A DNA stretch of 64,000 nt from Nitrospira sp. CG24D (GTDB taxonomy: Bacteria > Nitrospirota > Nitrospiria > Nitrospirales > Nitrospiraceae): NCBI GenBank assembly GCA_002869855.2, contig NEWQ02000023.1, forward strand, positions 2,921 to 66,920, in the 5' to 3' direction. Below, piece by piece: positions 49,802 through 60,086 of the stretch (positions within the stretch are counted from its first letter, which is position 1; each line of letters begins with the position of its first letter). A program made the translations under genes and the position numbers. A model generated the notes under the pieces. The model made no database searches, was not told the origin of the DNA, and saw only the letters and a program-made list of their open reading frames with translations.

Positions 49802-50383
49802 ATGGCAAACGCAAGCCGGACTGCAACCTATAAAGGCCACCTAATGTTCCTAGCCTTGACCCTCGGAGCTACCGTGATGATCGTCGCACCGGACGCCAGT
49901 TACGCCAAACCGAAGAACCCGATTTACAATGAATGTTCCTGCGCCTGCTATACACCTGCGAGTGGCTTCGGAACGATCCTCGACATCAGGAATAGCGCGG
50001 GAGTTTCGTGCGGAATGTATAACAATCGACCCTGTACCGGCACAGACGAAAATGGCGCAACGGTTTCGGGTACGACAAAGTATTGTGGAGGCTATAAGCC
50101 TGGCGGGACCAGAGCGATGCTGAGTGTGATTCCGGACACGAAGCTGTCGATCATGAGCCGCGGAATAGAAGGAGAGAAGAAAACGCCTTCCGGCCAGGAG
50201 AATGAGTCAGCCGCGCTGACGTCACGGCCCGGTGATGCGATGATGAATTGTTCATGTGAGGGCGGCAACGGAAGCTGCTCTGTCACATCCACAGATGGAA
50301 AGACCTCCACCTGTCACAAAGGGGACGGCGATACCTGTACCGGATCCTGCGCCTATCCGAAAGGAACCATTTCCGGAGAGTAG
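49802..50383 (+). CDS. Cys-rich exported protein with MSRGIE motif (paralogue A)
   Basis: This 193-residue protein has a signal peptide (about 1-35, ending SYA). Two Cys-rich blocks (NECSCACYTPASGFGTILDI and CSCEGGNGSCSVTS...CTGSC) are separated by a linker carrying IMSRGIEGE (about residues 117-125). It is clearly paralogous to the gene at 52067, sharing IYNECxCAC, DIRN, SGTTK(Y/W)C and YKPxGTRA, and the two flank the trypsin-like protease gene. The ATG is in a weak context (GAGGTCATC). No known family. Confidence 0.75.
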   Translation: MANASRTATYKGHLMFLALTLGATVMIVAPDASYAKPKNPIYNECSCACYTPASGFGTILDIRNSAGVSCGMYNNRPCTGTDENGATVSGTTKYCGGYKPGGTRAMLSVIPDTKLSIMSRGIEGEKKTPSGQENESAALTSRPGDAMMNCSCEGGNGSCSVTSTDGKTSTCHKGDGDTCTGSCAYPKGTISGE

Positions 50384-50457
50384 TCCGCGCCCCTGGGAGG
50401 AAAGACAGCTGAAGTGAACCGCCAATCGGACGAGCTGAGTCAATGAGGAGGTGCATC

Positions 50458-51927
50458 ATGCAACACGAGAATAATAAAACATCACAGAACGTCGCGGCGA
50501 GAGTTTGCTTACTTGCCGTTCTCGTCATGGCCGGGGGATCGTACGCCGCCGCAGAGCCGCCTGCGCCCGCGCCAGAGGGATCCGCTCCTCCGCCGGAAGC
50601 CGGTGACGTGCAGGAGCGGGCGGTGATGCGGGATCAACGAACACAACCGCAGCTGAAGAAGACGGCACCCGCTACCGCCCAACCGATGGACAAATCTGGT
50701 ATGGGAATCCTCCAGCCGGGAATACTCTCGGCGCCGACTCCATCGGCTCCATCCACCGGAGGTACCGGACCTTTGCCTGTCGTAGGCGGCACCTTTGAGC
50801 CCAACTACAAATACCCGTGGGTTGTGCGGATGAACGGCTGCGGTGGGGTGCTCCTCGATGCAGAATGGGTTCTGACCGCCGCGCATTGCGTCACGCCCGG
50901 AATCGGATTTGGCAAGCTCATGTACACTCGGACTGATCCCTACACCGGTTCCGTCAGCACGGAAACTCGCGCGCCTGCTGCTGTTGGGGCGCGGCGCGAC
51001 GGCGTGTTCATCCACCCAAATTACACGCCGAGCAACGATCAGGCCAACGACATCGCACTGATTAAACTGGCAAGTCCGTTCACGATCAGCCCTTACCTTC
51101 AGACCGTCGGATTGCCGAGAATCTCGCGCAACCCGGGGATGGTGGGGACGGTCGCGTCGTTCAGTCACACGGGCACCCTCCCCGCGGGACAAGCCGCCAT
51201 CTTCCGCGGCCCCGTCTCCCAGCTCGACTCACCGACAAAACTCTTTGTTCAGGCCAGCGCAGCCAATGCGTCGCTGTGTCCAGGAGACAGCGGATCGGGG
51301 TTCGTGACGGTCGAGTCCGGCCGCGCGACGGTACGCGGGGTGGCCTCGCAGGGGTCCGTCGGCGACTGCATGACACCGAATGGTGAAGCCGTGTTCACGG
51401 ATATCTTTGCCTTTCGGGGATGGATCCTGCAAACGATGGGCAAGAGCGACAACTTGAATACCCGTGTCCGTTGGGGTGGCAAGACGGCACGTGGCGTAAT
51501 GGGTCTTGGCTGCCTCCCGAATCCCACGATATGGGGCCCGCTCAATGTGGTTGGCGTTGAGGAAGCCAACATGTGCGACGCCGGCCAAACGCAGACCATC
51601 ATGTGCAACTTGGATAAGAACCAGGGGAACGTGGGAACCCAGGTGCCCGTGCTCTCCGGCCTCACCGTGAGGACGACCGTGAACGGCTCAGCGCAGGTGC
51701 AAACGATCCCCGCTTCCGGAAACACCGCCAGCTTCTTCGGCGTGCTTCCCGCAGGAGCGTCTCGTGAATTCACTTGCCAGATCGGGAACGTGCTTACCTC
51801 GGGGACCATCGGGAACTTGGGAGGGAACATGGCGGTCATGAGTCGCGGCATTGAAGAAGGCCAATCGACTGAGCCGACCGTAGAACAGCCCAGTCCCTTT
51901 GACCCAACGGATGGAGCCAAACCATAG
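50458..51927 (+). CDS. Secreted trypsin-like serine protease with motifs at both ends
   Basis: This 489-residue S1-family protease has all three catalytic residues in place: His in TAAHC, Asp in NDIALIKL and Ser in CPGDSGSG. An N-terminal leader and a Pro/Glu-rich propeptide (about 25-100) precede an activation-type VVGGTFEPNYKYPWVV. The propeptide carries DVQERAVMR (about 50-58). The C-terminal extension (about 330-489), unusual for a trypsin, ends with AVMSRGIEEG followed by Pro/Glu-rich sequence. The ATG at 50458 has AGGAGG. It probably acts outside the cell or in the periplasm. Confidence 0.9.
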   Translation: MQHENNKTSQNVAARVCLLAVLVMAGGSYAAAEPPAPAPEGSAPPPEAGDVQERAVMRDQRTQPQLKKTAPATAQPMDKSGMGILQPGILSAPTPSAPSTGGTGPLPVVGGTFEPNYKYPWVVRMNGCGGVLLDAEWVLTAAHCVTPGIGFGKLMYTRTDPYTGSVSTETRAPAAVGARRDGVFIHPNYTPSNDQANDIALIKLASPFTISPYLQTVGLPRISRNPGMVGTVASFSHTGTLPAGQAAIFRGPVSQLDSPTKLFVQASAANASLCPGDSGSGFVTVESGRATVRGVASQGSVGDCMTPNGEAVFTDIFAFRGWILQTMGKSDNLNTRVRWGGKTARGVMGLGCLPNPTIWGPLNVVGVEEANMCDAGQTQTIMCNLDKNQGNVGTQVPVLSGLTVRTTVNGSAQVQTIPASGNTASFFGVLPAGASREFTCQIGNVLTSGTIGNLGGNMAVMSRGIEEGQSTEPTVEQPSPFDPTDGAKP

Positions 51928-52066
51928 CCCTATAGGTGTGTCGATACATCGCCTGGACGAATGACGCGGCCCGAGACCTTCACCTGTGCGCGGGGGTGCC
52001 GACGATGCTGAAGACCATGACCGTCACGGAACTCACACACAGAGGGCCCAACAATGGAGGAAGATT

Positions 52067-52699
52067 ATGACACAGAGTAAACCGAGGCAAGGGAACATCC
52101 TGTTCTTCGCACTGTCTGTCGGACTCACCCTATGGATCGCCTCACCAGGCGTGAGTGTGGCATTGCAGAAAAAAGACGCCATCTACAATGAATGCGCCTG
52201 CGCCTGTGACGGACCCACGGGCGGCGGCATCATCGACATCAGAAATACAGGCGGATTTTCCTGCGGCGCCTACAACGGAAAGACCTGTAATTATGAGGAC
52301 CCTGCAACCGGCGGCATCCGAAGCGGGACCACGAAGTGGTGTACTCCGTATAAACCAAGCGGGACAAGGGCCGCGGCATTGCCCAGGAAAGACATGAATT
52401 CCGCGGTCATGAGTCGTGGAGTCGAGGGAGAGTCCCCGACCGTCGAGGAAGAGAAAGCTGGTCCTGATCCTGCCGGCGAGGTCCAAGAGCGCGCTGTGCC
52501 GCGTCAGGGCTTGCCTGGAAAAACTCTCTCCTTCACCGGCTGCGGATGTAAGGGAGGCGCTGGAACTTGTACGGTCTCCACAAGCCCGGTCCCCGGTGGA
52601 GATTCTCAAACCTGTGCCAAAGGTGCAAGTGACACATGTACCGGCCAGTGTGATTTCAGCTGGGTCAAGTCTTCGGGAAGGACGTTGAGACCCCAGTAA
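52067..52699 (+). CDS. Cys-rich exported protein with MSRGVE and VQERAV motifs (paralogue B)
   Basis: This 210-residue protein has a signal peptide (about 1-30, ending SVA), then IYNECACACDGP...SCGAYNGKTC and a C-terminal CGCKGGAGTC...CTGQC block. Both motif types occur: AVMSRGVEGE (about residues 113-122) and EVQERAVPR (about 138-146). It is paralogous to the gene at 49802, and the protease gene lies between them. The ATG at 52067 has GGAGGAAG. Function unknown. Confidence 0.75.
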   Translation: MTQSKPRQGNILFFALSVGLTLWIASPGVSVALQKKDAIYNECACACDGPTGGGIIDIRNTGGFSCGAYNGKTCNYEDPATGGIRSGTTKWCTPYKPSGTRAAALPRKDMNSAVMSRGVEGESPTVEEEKAGPDPAGEVQERAVPRQGLPGKTLSFTGCGCKGGAGTCTVSTSPVPGGDSQTCAKGASDTCTGQCDFSWVKSSGRTLRPQ

Positions 52700-53010
52700 G
52701 ACTCTTGCTTCCGGGCGTTGCGAACCGAGTGCGAAGAACACAACGGGGACCGCGCCCCTTAGATCAACGTTGAGAAGAGAATTTCAATGCCTGCAAAACT
52801 ATTCACCGATGCGATCACCCCGTGCCTGTTCGGTGAATCCTCAACTCCGTCGCCGACGGTCCCTACGGAAGCAGGAAAGTAGGGGAAGACAGGAGGGTCT
52901 GACTCCTTCATCGGATTGGGCTTACAGCCGGAGACCGCGTGGAATGCCGGAGAGTTGAGTTCCACGCAAGAGAACAAGTCATGAACACTATTGCTGCGAG
53001 AGGAAGAATC
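52700..53010. other. Gene-free 311-bp stretch
   Basis: No family-like frame, RNA gene or repeat was seen. ORFs here extend the downstream gene to weaker starts (52939, 52981). The ATG at 53011 has GAGAGGAAG and gives a good signal peptide. Confidence 0.5.
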
Positions 53011-53484
53011 ATGAGAACAAACCAGAGCGTCTTCGCCGTAAGAGCCCTTGGGCTGGCCGTGCTGTTGGGAATCGCCGGACTGGCCACACCACCGGCGACC
53101 ATCGCCGCGCCGAACACCGGAAGCACTCCAAAGACTGAAAAAGAGTGCAAAGCGGACTTGGCCAATTGCAAGACCAAGTGCGACAAGACAATGATCGACA
53201 TCGACAACAATATCCAACGGTGCAAGGATCTGTGCATGGACGGCTACATCATCTGCACGCCGGCCCGCTCGTCTGGCCAGCCCGGTGGCAACCTCGGGGG
53301 TGTGAGCCAACCGGTCCGTCCCGGTGTGCTTCAGCCGATGCAACCGACACGGAAGAGTTCCCCCTACTCACAACCGGGTATGAGCGCCCCAATCATGCGT
53401 CGCGGCGTCGAGGAGGGTCAGGCAGCCGAGCCAAGCCCAGAGACACCCACAGCACCGACACCATCGAGTGGAACGACCAAGTAA
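53011..53484 (+). CDS. Small exported protein with IMRRGVEEG motif
   Basis: This 157-residue protein has a signal peptide (about 1-33), a short helical Cys-containing segment (CKADLANCKTKCDKTM...RCKDLCMDGYIIC) and a Pro/Gly-rich tail. The tail ends with PIMRRGVEEGQAAEPSPETP, the same layout as the C-terminus of the trypsin-like protease. No family is recognised. Confidence 0.75.
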   Translation: MRTNQSVFAVRALGLAVLLGIAGLATPPATIAAPNTGSTPKTEKECKADLANCKTKCDKTMIDIDNNIQRCKDLCMDGYIICTPARSSGQPGGNLGGVSQPVRPGVLQPMQPTRKSSPYSQPGMSAPIMRRGVEEGQAAEPSPETPTAPTPSSGTTK

Positions 53485-53539
53485 TGAGATCAGTCCCTGT
53501 GCAGTTATTGCCGCAACACATGTCGCGAGAAGGAAGCAT

Positions 53540-55522
53540 ATGAATATCCGCATACTCACACCGAGACTCATATATGGCCTGTGCCTCCTCATCGTCGGGT
53601 GCTCGACCGCGGAACGACCTCCTGCCGTGACTCAAGCGGCCGCCGAATCATCGATGGAAGTCCCGGTGATTCCAGAGGAGCCGGTTCCCGACCAGCTCGC
53701 TCCATCCGAGGGGATCGGAGCAGAGGTGCAAGAACGTGGTGTGAGATCAAAACTGTTGGGCAAAAACCTGGCCCTACTCAATGTTGCACCCGCCCAGGCC
53801 ATTACTTCGCGCGGCTTCAACGGTCGCTTTGCCAACAAGCTTCTCGTCTTGATCGACGGCCGTACGGTCTACACCCCGCTCTTCTCCGGTGTGTATTGGG
53901 ATGTCCAGGACACCATGATGGAGGACATCGACCGGATCGAAGTGATTCGGGGACCGGGCGCAACACTGTGGGGGGCCAACGCTGTCAACGGCGTCATCAA
54001 CGTCATCACCAAAAAAGCGAAGGACACCCAGGGCGGTTTATTGGTGAGCGGGGCAGGAACGGAAGAACGTGGGTTCACCGGGATACGTTATGGGACAACC
54101 CTCTCCGATCGCACGCATGTGCGGGCCTATGGAAAATTCTTTGCCCGGGACGACCAGGCCACAGCCACCGGAGATCCCGCGACCGACCCCTGGCATCAGG
54201 CTCGGGGAGGCATGCGGGTCGATCACAGCGCAGGAAACGGCGATCTCCTGACCCTACAGGGCGACTTCTACCAAGGAAAGTACCGGGAGCGCGCCACATC
54301 ACCCACGCTGACCGCGCCGTTTTCTTCGACATCCGACCTCAAAGGGCAAGTCACCGGAGGCAACCTGTTAGGACGCTGGACCCACGAGCTCTCCCCGACA
54401 TCGGGCTTTACCCTCCAGCTCTATTACGATCGCAGCGAACGCGCAACTCCTCAGCTAGCCGAAAAGCGCGACATTGCCGATATCGACTTCCAACATCATC
54501 TTGCAGTGGCCACCCGCCACAACCTCGTATGGGGATTGGGATACCGCTTCACCAACGACCAACTTCTTAATAGTCAGAACATCCAGCTCGTGCCCGCCAG
54601 CCGCGTGCTGAGTCTCTGGAGCGGTTTTGTTCAGGACGAAATCACCGTGGTGCCAAAAACCCTAACGCTCACCCTAGGCTCAAAGATCGAACACAATGAT
54701 CTCTCCGGCCTGGTCATCCAGCCCAACGGACGCCTTCGCTGGACGCCCACAGACCATCAAACGATCTGGGCCTCGGTCTCGCGCGCCGTGCGCACCCCAT
54801 CACGGGCGGAAGACGACATCCGGATCAACCATTCTACGACGCCCCCCAGTGTTGCAACAGGCGGGCTTCCCGCTCTTTCCACGTTTACGGGAAATCGTGG
54901 GTACGGAAACGAAAAAACATTGGCCTATGAACTCGGCTATCGCAATCAATTGACGGCAACGGTCTCAGCCGACATCACGACTTTCTACAACAACTACAAA
55001 GACCTTCGGACAGTAGAACCTGGTACGCCATCGGTCCAAACCGCGCCGAGCCCCCTACATCTTCAGGTCCCGCTCAATCTTGGCAACAAGTTGCGCGCTG
55101 AAACTTATGGAATCGAAGCCGTCGTCGAATGGCGCCCCATGGAGTGGTGGCGCATACAGCCTTCGTACACGTACCTATTCATGCATCTCTACACTGACCG
55201 CACCACCAGCCCTACAGCGAGCGACGCCAAAGGACAAAGCCCGGCCCATCAGGTCTCAATCAGGTCCTTGATGTCGCTTCCCCACAACATCGAATTGGAC
55301 CTCTGGGGCCGCTACGTCGATCGACTGACGACGGGACAAGTTCCCTCCTACCTCACGCTCGATCTACGTCTGGGCTGGAGACCGACCAAACAACTGGAAT
55401 TCTCGTTGGTCGGGCAAAACCTGCTGGATAACCATCGGCCGGAATTCAGCGAAACGATCCTGCCCTCCACACCGACGGAAATTCAACGGAGCGTCTATGG
55501 AAAGGTGACCTGGCGGTTCTGA
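53540..55522 (+). CDS. TonB-dependent-receptor-type outer-membrane protein with truncated plug and lipoprotein leader
   Basis: This is a 660-residue protein. A lipobox-like leader (LLIVGCS, about 14-20) is followed by a Pro/Glu-rich linker with EVQERGVRS (about 62-70). TonB-receptor sequence begins in mid-plug at SRGFNGRFANKLLVLIDGRTVYTPLFSG and continues with WDVQDTMMEDIDRIEVIRGPGATLWGANAVNGVINVITK, through the beta-barrel to a C-terminal RF ending. The first ~70-80 residues of a normal plug, including the TonB box, are missing. The ATG at 53540 has AAGGAAG. Its stop overlaps the YfiR ATG (TGATG). It probably senses or imports an outer ligand for the kinase genes downstream. Confidence 0.88.
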   Translation: MNIRILTPRLIYGLCLLIVGCSTAERPPAVTQAAAESSMEVPVIPEEPVPDQLAPSEGIGAEVQERGVRSKLLGKNLALLNVAPAQAITSRGFNGRFANKLLVLIDGRTVYTPLFSGVYWDVQDTMMEDIDRIEVIRGPGATLWGANAVNGVINVITKKAKDTQGGLLVSGAGTEERGFTGIRYGTTLSDRTHVRAYGKFFARDDQATATGDPATDPWHQARGGMRVDHSAGNGDLLTLQGDFYQGKYRERATSPTLTAPFSSTSDLKGQVTGGNLLGRWTHELSPTSGFTLQLYYDRSERATPQLAEKRDIADIDFQHHLAVATRHNLVWGLGYRFTNDQLLNSQNIQLVPASRVLSLWSGFVQDEITVVPKTLTLTLGSKIEHNDLSGLVIQPNGRLRWTPTDHQTIWASVSRAVRTPSRAEDDIRINHSTTPPSVATGGLPALSTFTGNRGYGNEKTLAYELGYRNQLTATVSADITTFYNNYKDLRTVEPGTPSVQTAPSPLHLQVPLNLGNKLRAETYGIEAVVEWRPMEWWRIQPSYTYLFMHLYTDRTTSPTASDAKGQSPAHQVSIRSLMSLPHNIELDLWGRYVDRLTTGQVPSYLTLDLRLGWRPTKQLEFSLVGQNLLDNHRPEFSETILPSTPTEIQRSVYGKVTWRF

Positions 55523-56112
55523 TGCGTCGACGTCGCCTGACAGATCGCCGAACAAACCACATGCGAGTGCGCCTCGCGGTGGCGGCCCTCTGCGCCATGC
55601 TCCCCTGCCTCATGAGCAACGGCATACGCGCACAGGCTCAGGAGCCCAGCGCGGAATACCAGCTCAAAGCGGCGTTCCTCTATAACTTTGCCAAGTTTGT
55701 CGAATGGCCGGCCGAGACGTTCCCGACCACGAACACCCCGGTCACAGTTTGTGCGCTCGGGAACGACCCCTTCGGCTCCAGCCTGGACGCCATCGCGGGC
55801 AAGACGGTCAGGGATCGCACACTCGTCATCAAGCGGATTCGGTCAGGCGGCGCTGTGACCGGATGCCAGGTGCTGTATGTGAGTCCGAACGAGTTGCCTC
55901 AGACCACGGACCTGCTGCGCATGGTACAGAACGCGCCGGTGCTGACCGTCTGCGACATGGACGCCTGCGCCGAGTCTGGCCTCATGCTCAACATGCGCAT
56001 GGTCGGCAACCGCGTGCAACTCGACATCAATCTCGAGGCCGTCCAGCACACGCCGCTGAAAGTCAGCTCCCAGCTCATCAAACTGACCCGCATCGTGAAA
56101 GGACAGCCCTAG
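55522..56112 (+). CDS. YfiR-family exported protein (DUF4154)
   Basis: This 196-residue protein has a signal peptide (about 1-40) and the YfiR/DUF4154 signature [22 protein letters not shown], followed by [20 protein letters not shown] and [19 protein letters not shown]. In other bacteria YfiR is a periplasmic repressor of an inner-membrane cyclic-di-GMP synthase. The start overlaps the receptor gene's stop, and the CHASE8 kinase ATG is one base after its own stop. It probably regulates the adjacent kinase rather than a YfiN-type enzyme. An ATG at 55561 is an alternative start. Confidence 0.9.
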   Translation: MRRRRLTDRRTNHMRVRLAVAALCAMLPCLMSNGIRAQAQEPSAEYQLKAAFLYNFAKFVEWPAETFPTTNTPVTVCALGNDPFGSSLDAIAGKTVRDRTLVIKRIRSGGAVTGCQVLYVSPNELPQTTDLLRMVQNAPVLTVCDMDACAESGLMLNMRMVGNRVQLDINLEAVQHTPLKVSSQLIKLTRIVKGQP

Positions 56113-56113
56113 C

Positions 56114-58939
56114 ATGTGGCCTTCGTTCAAGGACTGGCCGATTCAACGCAAACTAACCGGGATGGCCCTCTTTTCAACCGGCCTCGCCTTGCTGCTGGTC
56201 CTCCTCGCGTTTGTCGTCAATGACATCGTGTCGTTCCGCAGCGCCATCGAGTCGCGTATGACTTCGTTAGCCGATGTCATCGGGACCAACAGCACTGCCG
56301 CCCTCACCTTTCAGGATCACAAGGCGGCGGCCGACACACTGGCCGCACTCCGCCAGGAACCCCATGTCTTCTTTGCCGAGATCGTGGCGGAAGATCGGAC
56401 ACCATTCGCCACCTATTTACGTCCACACGAGGCAACCGAAGTAGTCACGCCGGTCGAAATGACGCCATCCGTCCCATTGGATGAGAGGAAACAGAACCGC
56501 GTGATCGGCGACTATCTCGAAATCGTGACGCCGATTACGCTCGATGGGCACCGCATCGGCTGGTCGCTCATCCGATCAGATCTCACCGAACTCAGTCAGC
56601 GGCTGACACGCTCGATCCTGATCGCGCTGGGCATCTTTCTTTTATCAGGGCTCGTGTCCTTGGCCGTGTCACGATGGCTCCAATGCGCCATTACCGATCC
56701 GCTACTCCGCCTGGTCGCGACTACGCGCGCCGTCTCGGATACTGGAAACTACTCGCTCCGTGCTGAGACCGTCTCGCCTCACGACGAAATCGGAATCTTG
56801 GTCACAGGGTTGAATAGGATGTTGGAGCAAATCCAATCCCAGCATGAACAATTGCAGCGGCACAGAGAGGAGCTCGAGCAGGAAGTCTTACAGCGCACAG
56901 CGGAACTCGTGACAGCCAAGGACGCGGCGGAAGCCGCGAGCCAGGCCAAGTCTCAGTTCCTCGCGAATATGAGTCACGAGATCCGGACTCCCATGAACGG
57001 CGTCCTCGGCATGGCGGAATTACTGCTCAACTCCCCGCTCACCGAGAAGCAACGGCACCTCGCCGGCAGTGTGCACCGTTCAGGAACCGCCCTACTCGGG
57101 ATCATCAATGACATTTTAGACTTCTCCAAGATTGAGGCCGGCAAGCTGGAACTGGAACGGGTCGAATTCGGACTCCGAGACACGATTGAGGAGGCGGTGG
57201 AGCTCTTCGCCGAGCCGGCGGGCAAGAAAGAGGTGGAGTTGACCTGCTACATCCCCAACGACATTCCGGACAATGTCCTCGGCGATCCAGTGCGACTGCG
57301 ACAGATCCTGCTCAATCTGGTCGGGAACGCCGTAAAGTTCACCCCCGGCGGCGACGTGGCCGTCCGGGTCGCCTGTGTGAAACAGGGGATCGACGCGCTC
57401 ACGCTGAAGGTCGAGATCGCCGACACCGGCCTGGGCATCCCACCGGAGGCCCAATCACGGCTCTTCACTGCATTCTCTCAAGCTGACGGCTCCACCACCA
57501 GACGCTTTGGGGGCACCGGCCTCGGCCTCGCCATTGTCAAGCAGCTCGCGCACCTCATGGGCGGGGACGTCGGTGTCACCAGTGCACCGGGCCACGGGTC
57601 CACCTTCTGGTTCACCATCCAACTGGGGCACGGCACACCGCACGCCGCACGGGAGGCACCGGATACCCAATTCCTGCATCACACCAGAATCCTGGTCGTC
57701 GATGACAATGAGATCAATCGAGATATCTTGGAGGCCCATCTCACGGCCTTGGGAGCCGACACGATCTGCGCCGAATCCGGGGCTGCCGCCCTGGCCGTCC
57801 TGCATGACCGCGCCGGAAAGCCTCCGATCGACCTGGCCATTCTCGACATTCACATGCCCGACATGGATGGCATCATGCTCGCCCGCGCGATCAAGGCAGA
57901 TCCGGGCACCCGCCACATGACACTCCTGGCCCTCAGTTCCGTCGACAGCCAGGAACACGGGGGAGACGGCACGGCACTTGGATTTGCCGCCTGGCTCAGG
58001 AAACCCGTTCGGCAATCGCTCCTGAGAGACTGCCTGAGTCGGCTCCGGCAGGCGATGATCGATCGACCACCCGAACCGGCTCCGGCTCCGACACCAGCCA
58101 CACCACGGTCCTCTCTGGGGCGAGTCCTTCTCGTTGAAGACAATCCTATCAACCAAGAGGTCTCCGCCGGGATGCTCGATCTCATTGGATACCAGGTCAC
58201 CATCGCGGGAAACGGCAAACAGGCTCTGGCCGTTTCCGCAACAGACACCTTCGATCTCATTCTCATGGATTGCCAGATGCCGGTCATGGACGGATTCACG
58301 GCTACGGCGAGGATTCGCGATCGAGAACAGCAGACGCACGTCGCGCGAATCCCGATCATCGCCCTCACCGCCAATGCCATGGACGGTGATCGCGAACATT
58401 GTCTGGAAGCAGGAATGGATGACTATCTGAGTAAACCCTTTTCTCAACAGGCCCTGGCGGACCTACTCTCCCGCTGGTACGTGGACCGGAATCAGCCCCA
58501 CACCCCAGGTAGCCACACTAAGGAGATCACACCTGGCGACTGCGAGAATCGCCCATCAACGACGCCACGTGCGACCCAGATCGACCGCACCGCATGGGCA
58601 ACCATCACCGCCCTCCAACGACCGGGGAAGCCCAATCTGCTGCACAAGACGATCGGCCTGTATCTCACCAGTTCTCAAGCGCAGATCGACGGGCTTCGTC
58701 AGGCTCGTCAGGAAGGGAATTCCCACGCCATGATCGTCCCGGCCCACACGCTGAAATCATCGAGTGCCATGCTCGGCGCCACCCGACTGGCCGAACTGGC
58801 CGGGCAGATCGAGAGCGCCTGTAGAGACGGACAGGGAACAGAGGCGGCGGCACTAATCCCAGGCCTAGAACACGAATACCAGCAGGTGTGCAGCATTTTT
58901 CATCAGGAACTCTCTCAAGCAGCCAAGGAGGCAGCATGA
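56114..58939 (+). CDS. Membrane hybrid histidine kinase (CHASE8-HAMP-HisKA-HATPase-REC-REC-Hpt)
   Basis: This 941-residue kinase has TM1 (about 15-38), a CHASE8-type periplasmic domain ([22 protein letters not shown]...), TM2 (about 160-185) and a HAMP domain. HisKA has its His at about 288 ([13 protein letters not shown]), followed by the ATPase boxes. Two receivers ([10 protein letters not shown] and [10 protein letters not shown], about 527 and 672) follow, and an Hpt domain has His in [11 protein letters not shown] (about 877). The first receiver's Asp lies in [10 protein letters not shown] and the second's in [10 protein letters not shown]. It sits between yfiR and the FIST gene, whose ATG overlaps its stop. 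Co-location with the receptor and YfiR suggests it senses an envelope signal. Confidence 0.93.
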   Translation: MWPSFKDWPIQRKLTGMALFSTGLALLLVLLAFVVNDIVSFRSAIESRMTSLADVIGTNSTAALTFQDHKAAADTLAALRQEPHVFFAEIVAEDRTPFATYLRPHEATEVVTPVEMTPSVPLDERKQNRVIGDYLEIVTPITLDGHRIGWSLIRSDLTELSQRLTRSILIALGIFLLSGLVSLAVSRWLQCAITDPLLRLVATTRAVSDTGNYSLRAETVSPHDEIGILVTGLNRMLEQIQSQHEQLQRHREELEQEVLQRTAELVTAKDAAEAASQAKSQFLANMSHEIRTPMNGVLGMAELLLNSPLTEKQRHLAGSVHRSGTALLGIINDILDFSKIEAGKLELERVEFGLRDTIEEAVELFAEPAGKKEVELTCYIPNDIPDNVLGDPVRLRQILLNLVGNAVKFTPGGDVAVRVACVKQGIDALTLKVEIADTGLGIPPEAQSRLFTAFSQADGSTTRRFGGTGLGLAIVKQLAHLMGGDVGVTSAPGHGSTFWFTIQLGHGTPHAAREAPDTQFLHHTRILVVDDNEINRDILEAHLTALGADTICAESGAAALAVLHDRAGKPPIDLAILDIHMPDMDGIMLARAIKADPGTRHMTLLALSSVDSQEHGGDGTALGFAAWLRKPVRQSLLRDCLSRLRQAMIDRPPEPAPAPTPATPRSSLGRVLLVEDNPINQEVSAGMLDLIGYQVTIAGNGKQALAVSATDTFDLILMDCQMPVMDGFTATARIRDREQQTHVARIPIIALTANAMDGDREHCLEAGMDDYLSKPFSQQALADLLSRWYVDRNQPHTPGSHTKEITPGDCENRPSTTPRATQIDRTAWATITALQRPGKPNLLHKTIGLYLTSSQAQIDGLRQARQEGNSHAMIVPAHTLKSSSAMLGATRLAELAGQIESACRDGQGTEAAALIPGLEHEYQQVCSIFHQELSQAAKEAA

Positions 58940-60078
58940 AGCTCTCGACCTTTACCTATCCCGCATCCCATCCAACCCCGATCGCGAGCCATCCTCTCAG
59001 GGATCCCGCACGGACACTCGTCATTGTGTTCGGCCCGTCGCACTTGCTGGATGCGCCTGGCCCCATCCAAACCGTCCTCGCCGCCTACGCCGGCGCCGCG
59101 GCCGTCGGCTGCTCCAGCTCAGGGGAAATTTTCGGCACACAGGTGCAGGACGACACCCTGGTCGTCGGACTCTTGGAGTTCGACTCGACCACCGTCCGCA
59201 CCGCGTCGGCTCATGTCACGGATCCAGGCCATTCCTTCGATGCGGCACAGGCCCTTGCCAAGCAATTGATGGATCCCGCACTCCGCGGCATCCTGGTGCT
59301 CTCCGATGGACTGGGCGTGAACGGGAGCGAACTGATTCGCGGACTGAACGCAGTGCTCCCGCCACAGGTGGTGGTCTCGGGGGGATTGGCCGGCGACGGC
59401 GACCGGTTCAAACGAACGTGGGTGGTAAAAGACGGACTTCCCGTATCCGGTCATGTCACAGCCGTCGGGTTCTACGGCTCCGCCATCCGGCTCACCCACG
59501 GATCCAAGGGCGGGTGGGACCTTTTCGGACCGGAACGACTCATCACCCGTTCGCACGGGAACGTGCTCTATGAACTGAACCAACGGCCGGCACTCCAACT
59601 CTACAAAGACTACTTAGGCGAGCTCGCCGGCGGACTCCCCGGTACCGCGCTTCACTTCCCCCTCGCGATCCGGCAGATGCAACAAGAGGCCAAACGTCTG
59701 GTCCGCACGATCCTCGCCGTCGACGAGGACGCTCAATCCCTCACGTTCGCAGGCGATATGCCGGAAGGAGCCTATGCCCAATTCATGCGGGCCAACTTCG
59801 ACCGCTTGATTCAAGGCGCCTCCGACGCCGCAACGCTGGCGGCCGCACCGGGCACGGCATCTTCTCCAACCCTCTCGATTGCCATCAGCTGCGTCGGACG
59901 GCGCCTCGTGCTGGGCGAGCGGACTGAAGAGGAAGTCGAGGCGGCCTTTGACGTGTTGCCGAAAGGCGCGGCACAGATCGGGTTCTACTCTTACGGCGAA
60001 ATCTCCCCCTACGCCACAGGACACTGCGACTTGCACAATCAGACCATGACCTTGACTACGATTTCAGAGGCCGCCTGA
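58936..60078 (+). CDS. FIST-domain sensor protein
   Basis: This 380-residue cytosolic protein has FIST N- and C-terminal domains ([19 protein letters not shown] near 149, [10 protein letters not shown] near 351), which bind small ligands such as amino acids and often partner with kinases. The ATG at 58936 has AAGGAGG and overlaps the hybrid kinase stop (ATGA). It is followed by the second kinase nine bases later. It probably provides ligand input to one of the kinases. Confidence 0.88.
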   Translation: MKLSTFTYPASHPTPIASHPLRDPARTLVIVFGPSHLLDAPGPIQTVLAAYAGAAAVGCSSSGEIFGTQVQDDTLVVGLLEFDSTTVRTASAHVTDPGHSFDAAQALAKQLMDPALRGILVLSDGLGVNGSELIRGLNAVLPPQVVVSGGLAGDGDRFKRTWVVKDGLPVSGHVTAVGFYGSAIRLTHGSKGGWDLFGPERLITRSHGNVLYELNQRPALQLYKDYLGELAGGLPGTALHFPLAIRQMQQEAKRLVRTILAVDEDAQSLTFAGDMPEGAYAQFMRANFDRLIQGASDAATLAAAPGTASSPTLSIAISCVGRRLVLGERTEEEVEAAFDVLPKGAAQIGFYSYGEISPYATGHCDLHNQTMTLTTISEAA

Positions 60079-60086
60079 GATTGACG

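Noticed and set aside
53800-53830. SRGFNGR in the TonB-type receptor as another copy of the cassette motif
   Set aside because: RGFNGRFANK is a conserved part of the receptor plug itself, so it is not counted with the VQERG/MSRGIE motifs.
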